Source: Chlorops oryzae
Lineage: Eukaryota; Arthropoda; Insecta; Diptera; Chloropidae
Assembly (NCBI GenBank): GCA_020466095.1
Contig: CM035806.1
Coordinates: 130,371,156 to 130,435,155, forward strand
Direction: 5' to 3'
DNA: 64,000 nucleotides
Under the pieces are notes generated by a model that was not told where the DNA came from, did no database searches, and was given only the letters and a program-made list of their open reading frames with translations. A program made the position numbers and the translations under genes. Positions within the stretch are counted from its first letter, which is position 1; every line of letters begins with the position of its first letter. Positions 32,994 through 45,014 of the stretch are shown here, in pieces.

Positions 32994-33008
32994 ACGAGCA
33001 CAGCAAAT

Positions 33009-34261
33009 CAGTGGCGTAGCGAGCCCAACTGGCGCCCGGTGCATAATAGATTTTCGGCGCCCCTTCCCTCCACCCCCCAACTTTAGTAGGATAAGGTCGT
33101 TATAAACAATGCACAAACAACAATATTGAAAATATTATAGATACATAAATTTTATGATTTTTTAAGGAACACTTTTATTAGTCCAAATTGATTTAAATCA
33201 AAACAAAAGAATTCTTAAGGCATATTTAGAGAGACCGCTTCAAGTGAGCAGTTCATTTCTGTTGCTTTTTCTTTCTTCGGATTTTCCCGAATCATCGTAT
33301 TGGCATAGCCCGCCCGGTGTTCCTTCACCGCGATGTGAATGCGGACCAGTGATGCCAGATTGTGGGTTTTTCCCCATATTGTGGGTTTTTTCACTCAAAT
33401 ATCGTGACATGGGGAAAAGTATGGGTAATTTTATATCGAAATTTAGGCACTACATTTAAGGTATATTTACTACTTATGAGAATGAAAATCGTGTTTTCCC
33501 TCTTCCAGTACCATGCATGACTCTTTTTGCTGTATCTATTCGCGTGTTCCCTAAGTGTTGTAAAGAAACTTGGTTTTTTTTTTTAAGTTATGAATAAGAC
33601 TGCAATTTTAAGTTACTTTTATTTTTCGTTATTTTCTTGATACTTTTATTAAAATATTAAAATATTGTGTTTAAATCCAATGTTCAATTTTGAAATCGGT
33701 ACGCCCATATTTTCAAAAAATCATTCTGGGTTTTTTCGTGGGTTTTTAGTTTTTGAAAATGGGGAAAAGTGGGTTTTTTTCCAATATATGAGGGTTTTTT
33801 TATCGATAAAATCTGGCATCACTGATGCGGACTGAAAATCTATGTTTGTGCGTACATGGCTTGTACCGTGTGTGTCGGAGGATTTATCGATAAATTTTAT
33901 GGATTTGTGCAAATGCTTGTATACTGTATTTGAGCCTTTACTCCTCGTAACACAAAGACATCGATGTCCGGGTTTAGATTGGGAAACAATGTTTCGGAAA
34001 CATTTTTCAAAACTAGCTTCTTTACATGGGAAAGAATGAGAGATCAAAATAATTGTTTCCGCAACATTTTTTCCCAATCTAAGCCCGGACATCGATTATT
34101 TTGTGTTAAGGTGTTAATGTGTTAAGGTGTTGTTTAACAATAAACAAATCCGAAAAAGAAATGGTAAATTTTTCATTTTTTCTTTAGGATCATTTGGCGC
34201 CCCCCTACGAGTAGCGCCCGGTGCATGATAGACCCCCACTCCCCCCCTCGCTACGCCACTG
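33009..34261. mobile_element. hAT-type non-autonomous element (CAGTGGCGTAGCGAG)
   Basis: TIRs CAGTGGCGTAGCGAG are perfectly inverted at 34247-34261. The 8-bp duplication is CAGCAAAT (33001-33008 and 34262-34269). It has no transposase-like frame. A second hAT-type MITE is nested at 33347-33824. Confidence 0.9.
33347..33824. mobile_element. hAT-type MITE (CAGTGATGCCAGATT), 478 bp
   Basis: CAGTGATGCCAGATT and inverted AATCTGGCATCACTG are close at both ends (one mismatch), with the duplication ATGCGGAC on both sides (33339-33346 and 33825-33832). The same element in reverse orientation forms the outer shell of 61110-63782. This copy shows the empty target site for the element nested there. Confidence 0.9.
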
Positions 34262-34269
34262 CAGCAAAT

Positions 34270-34335
34270 TTGCATATTTAGCGTAATGGTTAAGACACCA
34301 ACCTTGAGATCAGCGGCTCGAGGTTCAACCGAGGC
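34270..34335 (+). other. tRNA-like segment (A and B boxes)
   Basis: TTTAGCGTAATGGTTAAGAC resembles an A box, and CGAGGTTCAACCG, about 38 nt later, resembles a B box. Spacing is tRNA-like, but the acceptor and T arms pair poorly, so a functional tRNA is unlikely. Confidence 0.45.
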
Positions 34336-34632
34336 GAGAAAATTAAAAAAGAAATAAGAAAAGTAAAAGTTTTTAAATAAAGAAAATAGCGAACAAAAAA
34401 GAAAATAAAAAACAATAAAAAAATTTTTTTTTCATAAAAAGCACAAATACTCCTTTTGGGAGTACTCTTGAAGTGCTCGCTTTTGTACCGAAATAGCGAG
34501 TAGTTATTTTCCAATGCCAGCATAATGTTAAAAATGACAGTTCAAAGCATTGGTTGCCAAATTAAGTAGGACTCGTACTCCTTTTGGGATTACTCTAAGA
34601 TTTCACTTGGAGTACTCGCTTTCGCTGCTGGG

Positions 34633-34919
34633 ATGTTAAAGAAAATAATTTTTAAAATAGCGTTTTAAAATGGACTTAGTTTTCCTGTGTCATCAAATTC
34701 TAAGAAGAAAAAAAAAATTGCTTACAAAAGTTTGTCCAGAAATTTGAATATTTTCTAAATAAAATAAATTTTGTTTTCAATTTATGCGAACGTTAAGAGC
34801 ATTATGAGCGAGTAGTACTGTTGATTTTGGGAGTACTCGAAGAGTAGTTCTGCTCTAGTTCAATTTCCTGCAGGGTTTATATACCTACATTCATATGCAT
34901 GCACATGTACAGGCAACGA
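34633..34919. other. Spacer between two CCCAGCAGCG elements
   Basis: AT-rich, with two GAGTACTC-like motifs near 34830-34845 that resemble the subterminal motifs of the neighbouring element. No gene seen. Confidence 0.4.
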
Positions 34920-35304
34920 CCCAGCAGCGAAAGTTGGATTGCGTGAGAGAATCATCATTTCTAGAATCGACTACCAAGTAATGCAATCGCTTTACCAGCT
35001 ACATGAAACGCTTCTTAAATATCATCAGTCATAAAACATCGAATATTGAATTGATTCAGAACGTAAAAAAAAAAATTCGATAGAAGAATTAATTGATTGA
35101 TGTTAAATATGTAAAGGAAATTCCAGAAATGATGATTCTCTCATGCAATCCAACTTTCGCTGCTGGAAACTAATTCGGTATTCGATGTCTAAGAACTGAT
35201 GATATTTAAGAAGCGTTTAATGTAGTTGGTAAAGCGATTGCATTACTTGTAAGTCGAATCTAGAAATGATGATTCTCTCACGCAATCCAACTTTCGCTGC
35301 TGGG
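34920..35304. mobile_element. CCCAGCAGCGAAAG element with long TIRs
   Basis: CCCAGCAGCGAAAGTTGGAT and its inverse close a 385-bp element, and homology between the ends continues for about 45 bp. An internal extra copy of the inverse end (about 35130-35167) suggests a tandem or foldback structure. Flanks are GA and TA, so a duplication is not evident. Confidence 0.7.
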
Positions 35305-35358
35305 TAGTTCGATTCTCTCATACGTTGATATAACAAATCTGGCACTAGCGAATGAGAC

Positions 35359-35430
35359 CTCTCGTTGGCGTAGAGGGTAGCGTGGCCGCTTAACAATCTG
35401 AAGTGCCCAGGTTCGAGCCCCGTTATTGTG
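35359..35430 (+). other. tRNA-like segment
   Basis: TTGGCGTAGAGGGTAGCG resembles an A box and CCAGGTTCGAGCCCCG a B box at tRNA-like spacing. It lacks a convincing acceptor stem. It is probably a tRNA-derived repeat; a degenerate tRNA is the alternative. Confidence 0.45.
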
Positions 35431-35513
35431 GAAAAATTAGGACAGAAAGGTGCAAGTACAATTTAAGGAAAATTTGGTTCAACTCGGAGAGGAGAAAAAC
35501 AATCATAAAGTAA

Positions 35514-35846
35514 GGGGCTATTTCCACTACACCGCATTTAGCATTTGCATCTTTAAAGATGCTAGACCCGTTTCCACTGCGTTTCGCATTTAGCATTTTG
35601 TGAAAATTTGAATTTTTGTTCGGAAAAATATTTGAATTCTTTGAAGAAGGCTTTGAAATGTTAAAAACTTGAAGAAAATGTCAATGAAAACTAGACGGTT
35701 TTTAGCATTTTTATCGCATTTTCTCAAGATGCTGAAAAATGCTGTTTTAAGAACAACAACAATTGCATGTAATTCAAAGCCGCAATTTTGAGCATTTTTT
35801 AAAAATGCTGAAAAATGCTAAATGCGTCTGTAGTGGAAACAGCCCC
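35514..35846. mobile_element. MITE with TAA duplication (Harbinger-like)
   Basis: Ends GGGGCTATTTCCACTAC and inverted GTAGTGGAAACAGCCCC are flanked by TAA on both sides (35511-35513 and 35847-35849). The interior repeats GCATTTAGCATTT-type motifs in both orientations. The 3-bp TWA target suggests PIF/Harbinger. Confidence 0.8.
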
Positions 35847-35849
35847 TAA

Positions 35850-37039
35850 GATTCTATCCTGTCAAAGTTTGTCATGTTATATACGTGCCGTTTACAAAAT
35901 TGCTATGAGTTCCACTGGAACAATTCTCTTTTCTTTTTTCAACTTTTTTACTTTATCGCATGAAAAGTTTGGTTGAAACTTTTTATTCCTCTAAGCTTTT
36001 CAAATATTATTTATATGTTATATTATCTACTGATTAACAAAAAAAAAAACAAAAAAAAAACAAAACAAAAAAACAAAAAAACCACAACAAAAATCCATCG
36101 CTCGCCGGCAGTGGGGTTTGAACTCGCAGACATCGGAATGTGAGGCAGCTCTCTAAATTTTGCTTTTTATTACCAGGAATCATCCATAGGCTGCATTACC
36201 ATTTACAACTTTGTGCATTACCAAGAGCGAATTATTGTGCTTGAAGTAATGCGGTATATCTGTTGTTTTTTGTTCAATGACTGCGTTGATTACAGGTAAT
36301 GCAGCAGGAGCCCTTGCCACCAATGTCATTCAATGTTAAATGTAATGCATGTTTTTTTAACAAAGGAATCGAGAGAGTCATCGATCGGCATTATTCGGCA
36401 TGGATGAAACATCGATGCTGGATGCATTCCATTCGCTACTGGGGAATATACGACTTCCTTTTCAACCCAAATAAAAATTGACATCGATCAAATTGAAGCA
36501 CGCAATGCGAAGACAATTTGAGAAATATTTTTGCCTTTCCCACTTGAGAATCTATTTTCGAGTTGCTTTTCAAGCGTTTGTCAACAATGCCAACTTTGTT
36601 AATGTAAAGAGCCATCAATTGCCTCGAGTTGTAAGCCATCAAACCTTGGTGGACACGCACCGCGGACTACCGATGAGCAATTTTATATACATAGTTTTCT
36701 TTCTTGTAATTCGTTTTTTTTTTTCTCACTCCTTACAAACAAAATGCTTCTTAGCGAAGAACTTTCAGTAGGTATATTTCTAGTAGGGGTGAAAACGAGA
36801 TACATACATTTGTTGCATTTTGTCTAGCAGCCAAATACTCAATTTCAAATAGTGAAAAACAAATTTTTGCGAAATTCGCGAATTGTGGTCATGGTCAAAT
36901 TTTAACCGTTAGAGGACATTTTGTCTAGCTGCGAAAACCTCAATTCAAAATAGTGAAAAACAAATTTTTGCGAATTTCGCGAATTGTGGTCATGGTCAAA
37001 ACTTAACCATAAGTGACGACTTTATTTGGCGGCTAAATA
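35850..37039. other. Unclassified, one inverted tRNA-like piece
   Basis: The minus strand at 36158-36097 holds GCGAGTTCAAACCCC, a B-box-like string next to an A-rich tract at 36038-36080. Short frames at 36299-36481 (plus) and 36660-36436 (minus) show no domain I know. A block around AATTCGCGAATTGTGGTCATG repeats near 36870 and 36970. No supported gene. Confidence 0.4.
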
Positions 37040-38213
37040 CACAATAGGGTGGGTCGTTCTTATATGAAAAAAAAACTTGTATGATCGCGTTGGAATAGTA
37101 AAATTATTTTTCCTTATGTATAAAAAACAATTTTGTGTAAAAAAAAATTCAAAATAAGCTGCATCTTCATACCGCGCAAGCGGATTGAAAGTTGAAAAAA
37201 AAATTTATATGAGATTTTTCCGACTTCAATGATAAAATTTAGAATTTCTCAGCTTTAATCTCATTTTTTAAATACATTATGTTCAGGTATGGGCACTACC
37301 ACAATGGTAGCGCGGGCGCAAATTAGTGTGCGTATTTATTTTCGTTCGAAATCTTCCGCAATGCGACGCAGGTCTTGCCAGTTCAACGTTTTCAGTCGAA
37401 CTGAAATAATTTTCGTTTCTCTGCTTGCTCTCGCATTATTGTGTACGTACACAAAAATGAGAGAGCGCAGAACTTGGAGCGGAACTTTGCCCATACCCGA
37501 TTATGTTCCCAGATATTTTTGGTCATAAAACTATCTTTCAAAGGAAAGCAACGAAACTACGATCGACCAAAATTTTACGGAGATATGGTCGAAGAAACTC
37601 AGACCTGAGGAAATTGCTCCAAGACATGCCAAAAATGTGTTCGAACCTATCAATTTTATAACCATTTGGAAGAAGGCATATTGCCATTTCAAAAAAATCT
37701 TCTTTGAAGAAAATCGGTTATTTCATAAGGTTGTTATAACAATTTATATATTTATCTATTTATCGGTTTCATTTCAGAACGTGCCCTGAAAAAAAAAGTC
37801 CATGAAAGTTTAAAAATCCTTCTACTTGAGCTCGAACAGGAAAAAAACAACGCTCAATTACGATTATAGATATTTTAAATCGGTTCACAGAAACCAAAGT
37901 TACACGGCTTTGAAATTGGACAATTTATTATTTTTTAAATACTGTGTTAGTTAAAAAAAAAAATGCCGAAAAGTATACTACATTTTTTTTTTGATTCGAT
38001 AATGAGGTCATGTTTGGATGTTCATGGCTTAGGAGTAAATTACGAAAAACTAAAGTGTGACCGACAGACAGACAGACATGGATAGAGCGACTCCTCTCGT
38101 CACCCTGATCAAGAAAATATATATATGTCTATATCTATCGCGACTCCTTTGGTCTGTTACATACTCCGTGCCAAACTTAATATACCCTTTCCTTCGGAAA
38201 AGGTATAATAAAT
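37040..38213 (-). mobile_element. (GTCY)n 'mini-me'-like element, reverse orientation
   Basis: CCGACAGACAGACAGACATG at about 38060 is the reverse complement of the (GTCY)n tract seen at 7300 and 54720. It is followed by TATATATATGTC and ends with ATACCCTTTCC near 38180. The left boundary is uncertain; GGGTGGGTCGTTC at 37046 may mark it. Confidence 0.45.
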
Positions 38214-38397
38214 AGCCAAGATGCATAAAAATAGCCAAATAATAGATTTATTTTTGTAGATAAACTAAAACAACTTTTTTTTATTATTTTCATATTAATA
38301 TACAAAATAAAACAAACTGGGTTATTAAGATAGTTGCAATCAAACTGACCACCGCAAAAAACGGAGTAGTGTTCGAACGAGCTTCGAGCATTCACAG

Positions 38398-39020
38398 CAG
38401 CGTTGCCGCGACCAAAAATTTGTAATAGCCAAAAATAGGAAAAAAAATAGCCAAGATGCATAAAGAATAGCCAAATATAAGTTCTATTTTTGTAGAGAAA
38501 CTAAAACAACTTTTCTTTATTTTTTTTCATATTAATATACAAAATAAAACAAAACATAATTCTTCCAAAATAACTTAAAAAACGAATAACAAAAAGTATT
38601 CACATTGCGGACGGTTCTTCTTAAGGCCTGACAATTGATAATATAAAAAAAAACCATTTAAGAATCTTTTTACTTTGGTAGAAGTTCTTTTGCTAGCATT
38701 ATATTATCGACGGTTTCCATATTTACCATATTTTTATTTTTGGTTTTAATGAGCGATAGTTGAAAAAATTGCCTTTCTGCTGCAGCAGAGCTATGAGGCA
38801 AGCATAATATAATATATCGAAAACAAAATCTGACAATTCTTTATATGTAGGCATATTCTCCTATTTGAATTTTGGAAAAATGTTCAAAGGGAAATTGTGA
38901 AACTGTGCTACCACTACAATAAATAGCCAAATAAAATATAAAATCGTCAAATAGCCAAAAGAATTTTTTGAAATCAAAAATAGCAAACTTTGGCTAATAA
39001 TAGCCAGAGCGGCAACGCTG
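38398..39020. mobile_element. TIR element with CAGCGTTGCCGC ends
   Basis: CAGCGTTGCCGC at the left is inverted at 39009-39020. The interior repeats AATAGCCAA motifs. A truncated direct copy of its left part lies at about 38210-38310. Flanking octamers do not match. The 68 bp before it (38330-38397) are homologous to 58505-58572, part of another element. Confidence 0.55.
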
Positions 39021-40986
39021 CACGCACGCGCGAAAATTCAAAAAGCACGGCACGCACGAAAAAAGCACGAAATAAAACAGAAAAAATTGATGTGTGAACT
39101 TTTGCATGTTTTTATTAGTGCACCTTAATATTGCCCCTCTGTTCTAAAACCCTTTTCTTCTGGGTTTTGGTAAAAACTTTTCAGCTTTGAGGCGGCAAAA
39201 CAGAATCAAGGAGTGTTCGGATGCAGTTGATGTATTGAAATAATGGTTAATTTATCGATTTTGTATATTAAAATCAAAAAATTTTTAAAACATTTTTTTT
39301 TATTACCGGCTTGGGAGCTATGGGCCGGAAGAGTTAGAAAAGGTGACAATTTTTGAGATTTTTGCAATTTGCAGCTTCTCGATTGAGGTTTTTCGATTGG
39401 TTATAACTAAATTTATTTTGTTTGAGTCTAGTACTACAACTTTTTCATAGAAAGAAAAGCGAAATATTACTTAGTTTACGAGATAAAGTCAAAAGTTAGT
39501 GCGCAACTTAGTTTTCAGCCAAATTTTTTTAGATCGCTGAAAAAAAAAAACCTCGAACCAATCCGACTAAACCAAGTATGAGGCGTTGTTATACTCGTGG
39601 AGGATTATCAGAAACTGCAGTCCTTCGAAACATTTTATGTGTTTCCCAGTGTAATCGATTACTGAAATAATCGAAAATTTCAGTAATAGATAATTTCAAT
39701 GATCGATAATTTCAATAATAAGTGTCAGTAAGTGCCAATAGTCGATAATTGTAATAATCGACAACTTAAATAATCGATAATTTCATTAATCTACTGTTTC
39801 AAAAATCTATAATATTAATAATCGATAATTTCAAGAATCGATAATTTCGATAATCGAAAGCGGAAATTTTATAGGCATCTGTCCATAAAAAAAATCCCTC
39901 TGTCACCTCCAGCACTACCTTTCCAAAGCTAAAGTAAATGTCAATGAATGAAAACTATCGATAGTCTTACACTCGACTCGATTTTTCGTATTTTCGAAAA
40001 AGAGGGGGGTACTGGAGAATCCTCGAGAGTACTTCTTAAGAAAACCAGGCTGGCAAATATGCTTCTTGGAGATAATGGCTATTGTATAGAGCCATCTCTT
40101 TTAACACATTCCAAAGGATCATCCCATATTTAAGAAAAAACAATCGGAACAATCTTTTTAATAAGTATATCATGCACTAAAGGGATAATAAAACCATAAT
40201 CTCTCTGCATAACAAAAAGACAAGAAAAAATCGATAGCAATCAAACGCTCGATTTATGTTAAGTCCGGCAATAAGAACGAGAAACTGATTTCTGTGACAC
40301 GTAATAACGGTAATACGAGTAAATCATTTTCGAAAATGAAACCGGTAAATAAATCGACAATCGATTTCCAAGACACCTAGAAGACACCCCCGCGTATTAA
40401 GGCCTTTGATAAAAATTCCACAAATTATAAAAGCGGACATGGCAAAAGTATGAATTTCGTTAAGTAACTGAACGAAAATGGGCTCAAGTGGCTCCTTACG
40501 GTCTTGGAAATATTCAAAATACTTTGTCTTGAACGTCGTGATTTCGGGGGCCCTGTTCTAAAAACAAATATTCCATCATAAATAGCTAAACGTTTATCTG
40601 TGTCGGGTATCCTATTTTCGGGCTAGCCTGACTATAGCTCCCTTATCTGCCTTTTCTAAGTAGGTATGTAACATACATTAGGGTGTCCCATAAAAAAAAA
40701 ACCATAGTATGGTAAAATATTTTTGACAGTTTTTTCCCATTTCTTGTAAAAGGTTTAGAGTTCGCTCAAACGTATACAAACAAAAAATGCATGAAAGGGT
40801 TAAATAAAAGGATAATAGCACGGCCTCTATTTGATCGGAAAAATTCAAATAAATGCCTATGAAAAATATTATATTTAAGATTGAGATTGGGTATCATGTT
40901 AGCACTGAAAACTAAATATAAAACCCTGGAAGTATGCAACGTATTTTTGAAATATTTTTGAGGACATAATCGGACATAGCTCTAAA
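39021..40986. other. Unclassified AT-rich DNA with a CGATAAT-rich tract
   Basis: From about 39655 to 39850 the motif ATAATCGATAATTTCA recurs imperfectly many times. A TGTGTCGGGTATCCTATTTT string near 40601 resembles the terminus of the (GTCY)n elements. AGGGTGTCCCATAAAAA at about 40680 looks like a transposon end without a visible partner. No gene was recognised. Confidence 0.45.
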
Positions 40987-42678
40987 CCCAGCAAACATTT
41001 AGCCTATGCTTTAGCGAACGTTCGCCAAGAATATGTTTACGCGACCTTTTCTAGAAGAACAAAAGGCGATGTTTTCTCAACTCTACCAACAAAGAATATG
41101 TAAAAAAAATATATTGCTTTGACGAACGTTACGCGAGCAATCCGCAATACATTGCGTATTCATCTTCCAGACGAGCATTGCCGAAGTTACTTTTGGAACA
41201 GGTTTATACAATGTTTTTTCTAATATATACCTTGTGTTATTGTAGCTTTTGCTTTATTCAATCAAGTAGTTCTTGATTTTGTTATTAGATCAAAAATAAA
41301 TTTTGATAGTTAGTTCTGTAAGGATTTGGATCGACGAGTGTATACATTCTAAAGGATACAAAGGATAAAGGTGTATGTTTTTCCTCCAAATAGTTAAAGG
41401 CACAATTTTTGTTAACCTTTTTAAATATAATTTGAAGTTATATAATTTTTTAAAATACAGGTGCCTGCTTCCAACAATTTTCCACTTCGGATGAAAAAAA
41501 ATTTTATTCAATTCTGCAGCAACATTTAATACATGCCAAGAGCCGCATTAAAAAGCGAGATCCTAAACAAAAAACAATCAGGCGCGGATCCATGGGGTCG
41601 GGAAAGGGGAAATATCCCCCCCAAAGGAAAACGAATTCGAAAATTTGTTTATACAAATATAAATATATATATATATAAATATAAAGAATAAAATAATTAA
41701 AATTTTTGGCCAATCAGTAATTAGTCCCTATAATATTGCTGAAAATATTCTTACTGCCGATCCCTGCATATAGGTAGGTAGGTAGGTTGAAGTGGCTGCC
41801 ACTTAGGCCGTTAATCGGCCCATTGTGATACCACGGGGGTGTTTTTTTTTGTGTGTTGTGTGAATTTTGCGAATGCGAATTTTGAAAAACCAGTGCCTGG
41901 CTTGGAACATTACACTCCGTTTCGCCTTTGCCGGGAATCGAACCTCGGACCCTGGGATCAAGAGCATAGCACGCATCCCCTACGCTATCCCAGAGCCACT
42001 CCCTGCATATTATATAAGAAAGATATTAATTTTTTGTTGAATTTGAATTTGTTTCTATGAAAAATAAACTGTCTAAAATTGCTATATTAAATATACGTAA
42101 CAAAATGTTTGTTTTTTCTTTTTAAATAAAAAATTATTTAAAAAAACTTTTTAATTAAATAAGTTTTTTTTTTATTTGTAGGTTTTTTGTCGTTTTTATT
42201 TTCTCAAAATCAATTGCTTATCTTCTAATAAAATATATGTATAGTGCATCCTTTCTACAATACGGATTGAACATTTTAATTTGAAAAAAAAATTTATTTC
42301 CCCCCCCCAACGGATGGCTCTGGATCCGCCCCTGAAACAATATAATAAGTTTTTCATTATTAACTGAATTACTATAATTTGTTATGCGTAAAATTATAAT
42401 AAAATTTAAATAACAAAAAAAAAAATTATATATATAATTGGCCTAGAAGATGTTTCAGCAATATATAAGGAACACATTTGCTGAAACATCGTCTATGGGA
42501 CTATTCCGCGATGTTTTTAATGTATCGCCAATTGCTCTTCCAAAACAGTGTCGGGCGACCGGACAACTGCCTAACAAGCTTCTCTATTCCGCGATAACAA
42601 AGCAACGGTTGCGTGCGAGCTAAACATCGCCGTGGCGAGTCGCGGAACACTGTTCCGCGATAGAAAATGTTTTCTGGG
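40987..42678. mobile_element. CCCAGCAAACATTT TIR element
   Basis: It begins CCCAGCAAACATTTAGCC and ends with the inverted AAAATGTTTTCTGGG. AA (or AAA) flanks both ends. Motifs such as TTCCGCGAT and GAACGTTCGC recur near the ends. It has no transposase. It hosts a SINE at 41772-41999. It is placed with the CCCA(A)GC group by termini and short duplication. Confidence 0.65.
41772..41999 (-). mobile_element. tRNA-derived SINE, complete
   Basis: An 11-bp duplication TCCCTGCATAT flanks it (41761-41771 and 42000-42010). On the minus strand the head reads as a tRNA relative: GGGATAGCGTAGGGGATGC (A box) and, about 35 nt on, CCGAGGTTCGATTCCCGG (B box with paired T arm). A body without coding capacity follows. 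The 3' tail is a (CCTA)n run. Total 228 bp. Head, body, simple tail and long target duplication together are the SINE hallmarks. Confidence 0.88.
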
Positions 42679-43887
42679 AAACAGAGGTTGTCAGGGTACG
42701 ATACATACGCATAAGTGTCTATGTGTTGAAAGCTTTAAAAAGCTTACAGTGAAAAAAAACTTGTACGTCAAATTGAAAAACCAACTTTCATTGACATTTT
42801 GTGCAAATTTTTCTGACTGAAAAAAATGTACCTAGAGGTAAGTATAAGAAAAGTAATGAAAGGAAATTTAAAAAAAAAAATGAAAATATATAAAACCTTA
42901 CGCTCGCTTATATGGGGGAGGGGCGGGGTCTTAACAATTTTTACGTAATATTAAGGTGTGTGAAAATATTCTCGTTGTAAAATTTTTTGTTGTTATTTTA
43001 TCTAATTAAAAGACTGTTCTTTTCTGAACATATCTTTTTTCCACTTTTTCTTTTTGTAATATAATTTAATTTACAGTGCTATTGGCTCCCAACAGTTAAA
43101 ATTGAAAGTTTTTTTCATTAAATAAATTTACAATTGAACTGTTTTCAGTTTACTAAGCCCAAAGAGCACATTTAAAAAAATAATTTGGGTAATCTTACGT
43201 AAGAAGGGGAGGGGAGGAGTTTGAAAATTCTTATTTGTGCTTACATGGGGGGAGGGGGGGTCAAAAATGGTCATAATCGCCCTTACGTAATTAATGGACA
43301 GCCCCTATGCTTTTTGCATTTATGTATTTTAATGTATCTTTTATTATATACATTTTTGCACACGCTGCATGTTACCTCTGGAAATTTTTATAAATAAATT
43401 GATTTTTATTTCTTATTAATTTTAATCAGTTTTATTTTTCATATTTTCTTATATTAATATTTTCATATTTCTCATATTCCCCTTGCAATATCACGAAATC
43501 CATGTTACGCACTGTTACAGCGTGCGAATTATTTTAATTGGTTTAGCAAAGAAAATTTTTTTCCGAAAACTGATTTGCTGAACTAATTTAACCAATTTAA
43601 ATCGTGTAAAGGGCGTTACAAAATTTTTCCTTAGAAATTTTTAATGTCAGCTTCTATCTGAAATTTCTGTAAATTGACTTCAGATAGAATTTTCATATTT
43701 ATTAAAATATATATTAAAAATGCAATATACGGACATCGAAATCTGCACTGTCATATTCCCTTGCAATATACGGACATCGAATCTGCACTGTTATATGAAA
43801 CGAGGGAAGAACGCCCTCTATCCAGCTTTATAAGAAACTTACGTTGCGCAAACCTTATTTTGTGCACAAACCTAACCTCTAAGAGGG
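42679..43887. other. AT-rich DNA with a Harbinger-like MITE end
   Basis: At 43283-43307 the sequence TTACGTAATTAATGGACAGCCCC is the right end of the MITE family seen at 14252-14415. The preceding part (from about 43190, GGGGAGGGGAGG) resembles its interior. A left end is not present, though TTACGTAATATTAAGG at 42942 may be related. From 43720 a CAATATACGGACATCGAA block is repeated. No gene seen. Confidence 0.5.
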
Positions 43888-44035
43888 TATGGGTCGATTC
43901 GACAGTGGCGACTCGCTATGCTCATATTTTAGCGTGTACTAGCACAAAAACAACAAAAATACGAAAAAAAAGAGCGTCAGTTGCACTGCTCTCTCGCATT
44001 CTCTCGAAATTAAAAAAAAACAGCTTTCGAACTCA

Positions 44036-44404
44036 CCCAGCCGGGCCTTGTGGTTACTAGGCACTTAGTGTACAGAGTAGTTAATAGGCAAAAATGAAAT
44101 AGTTGACTGCCTACTACACGATACACTTGGTGCATAGCAAGTATGCAGAACCGAAGAAAGCAACCGAAGCCGAACGGCACGAAGTACACGTTGTAAACAG
44201 CAATGTGCTTTAGCAACGAAAACACACGAAGTATGCCCATATACAGCCGCTATCCACTTCGAACCCAGTTATCACACCACCGTACTAGCCTAGGACAGTT
44301 TTTAACAAAAGTACATAAGTTTTGTATATCAGCATAGTGTTGTGCACATCATACTTGGTGCTATGGCAGTGATCGGGCACTTCCTGTACACAGTTCCGGC
44401 TGGG
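44036..44404. mobile_element. CCCAGCCGGGCC TIR element with CA duplication
   Basis: It begins CCCAGCCGGGCCTTGTG and ends with the inverted TACACAGTTCCGGCTGGG. CA flanks both ends. The interior repeats CACTTGGTG/CACTTAGTG and ACGAAGTA motifs. It is non-coding and not present in duplication copy 1. Confidence 0.7.
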
Positions 44405-45014
44405 CACATGTACACGCTGTCGGTGAGAAAGCTAATAAAACATCTTTTGAATGTCGCTTATGGACGTTTAATGGGCCTGACAACCTCTGATCTAAAAGTC
44501 CGACAGCAAAATTTTTACTTATTTTTTCAAAATATAATACAATGGATTTCGTGTTCTTTAAAGCTGCATCATTACTTTCAACCATTTTCATAAAAATTTG
44601 GAAATTATGAAGCACTCTTATTTTATGGCACCCAGTTTTATTGGAAAAAAGTGCAATTGATGACGCTTAGTGGCCTAAAATAAAGGTACATTTTGCAGTT
44701 CATGTATATGGAAATAAGGTTTGAATGCTTTTCTACGATAAGTGCCTAAGAATGTTGAAAGACATTGCATATATACAAGCTATCACCCAAAACTGAGGAA
44801 AACAGGGCCGGTTTTTGAAAAACCGCGTTGAGCGACCTTTAAACCTTTTACAAAAAATCTGAAAAAATTCCCAAAAATATTTAAGCATATAAGCTTTCTA
44901 AAAACTTACGTTCTTCTATGAAATTCGAAAAAAAAATTTTTTTGCGACACCCTAATGTACATATGTACATATTGTGTGTATGTACTTATGAATTTTTGTT
45001 CATTTTCTTCGCAG

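Larger units (their letters stand above)
32433..34632. mobile_element. CCCAGCAGCG TIR element, 2.2 kb, with nested hATs
   Basis: It begins CCCAGCAGCGGAAATGCG and ends with the inverted CTTTCGCTGCTGGG. AT flanks both ends. Subterminal GAGTACTC motifs occur repeatedly at both sides. Two tRNA-like B-box segments (32600-32665 and 34270-34335) lie inside in the same orientation. Three hAT-type insertions account for much of the interior. No transposase was seen, so it is non-autonomous. The superfamily is not assigned. Confidence 0.75.

Noticed and set aside
34270..34335. Functional tRNA gene
   Set aside because: A and B boxes look plausible, but the acceptor and T arms do not pair well and it lies inside a transposable element.
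36299..36771. Small genes from overlapping frames of 60-97 codons on both strands
   Set aside because: No recognisable domain, splice sites or duplicate copy to support coding.
38398..39020. hAT element with 8-bp duplication
   Set aside because: Ends fit, but flanking octamers ATTCACAG and CACGCACG do not match, so only a generic TIR element is claimed.
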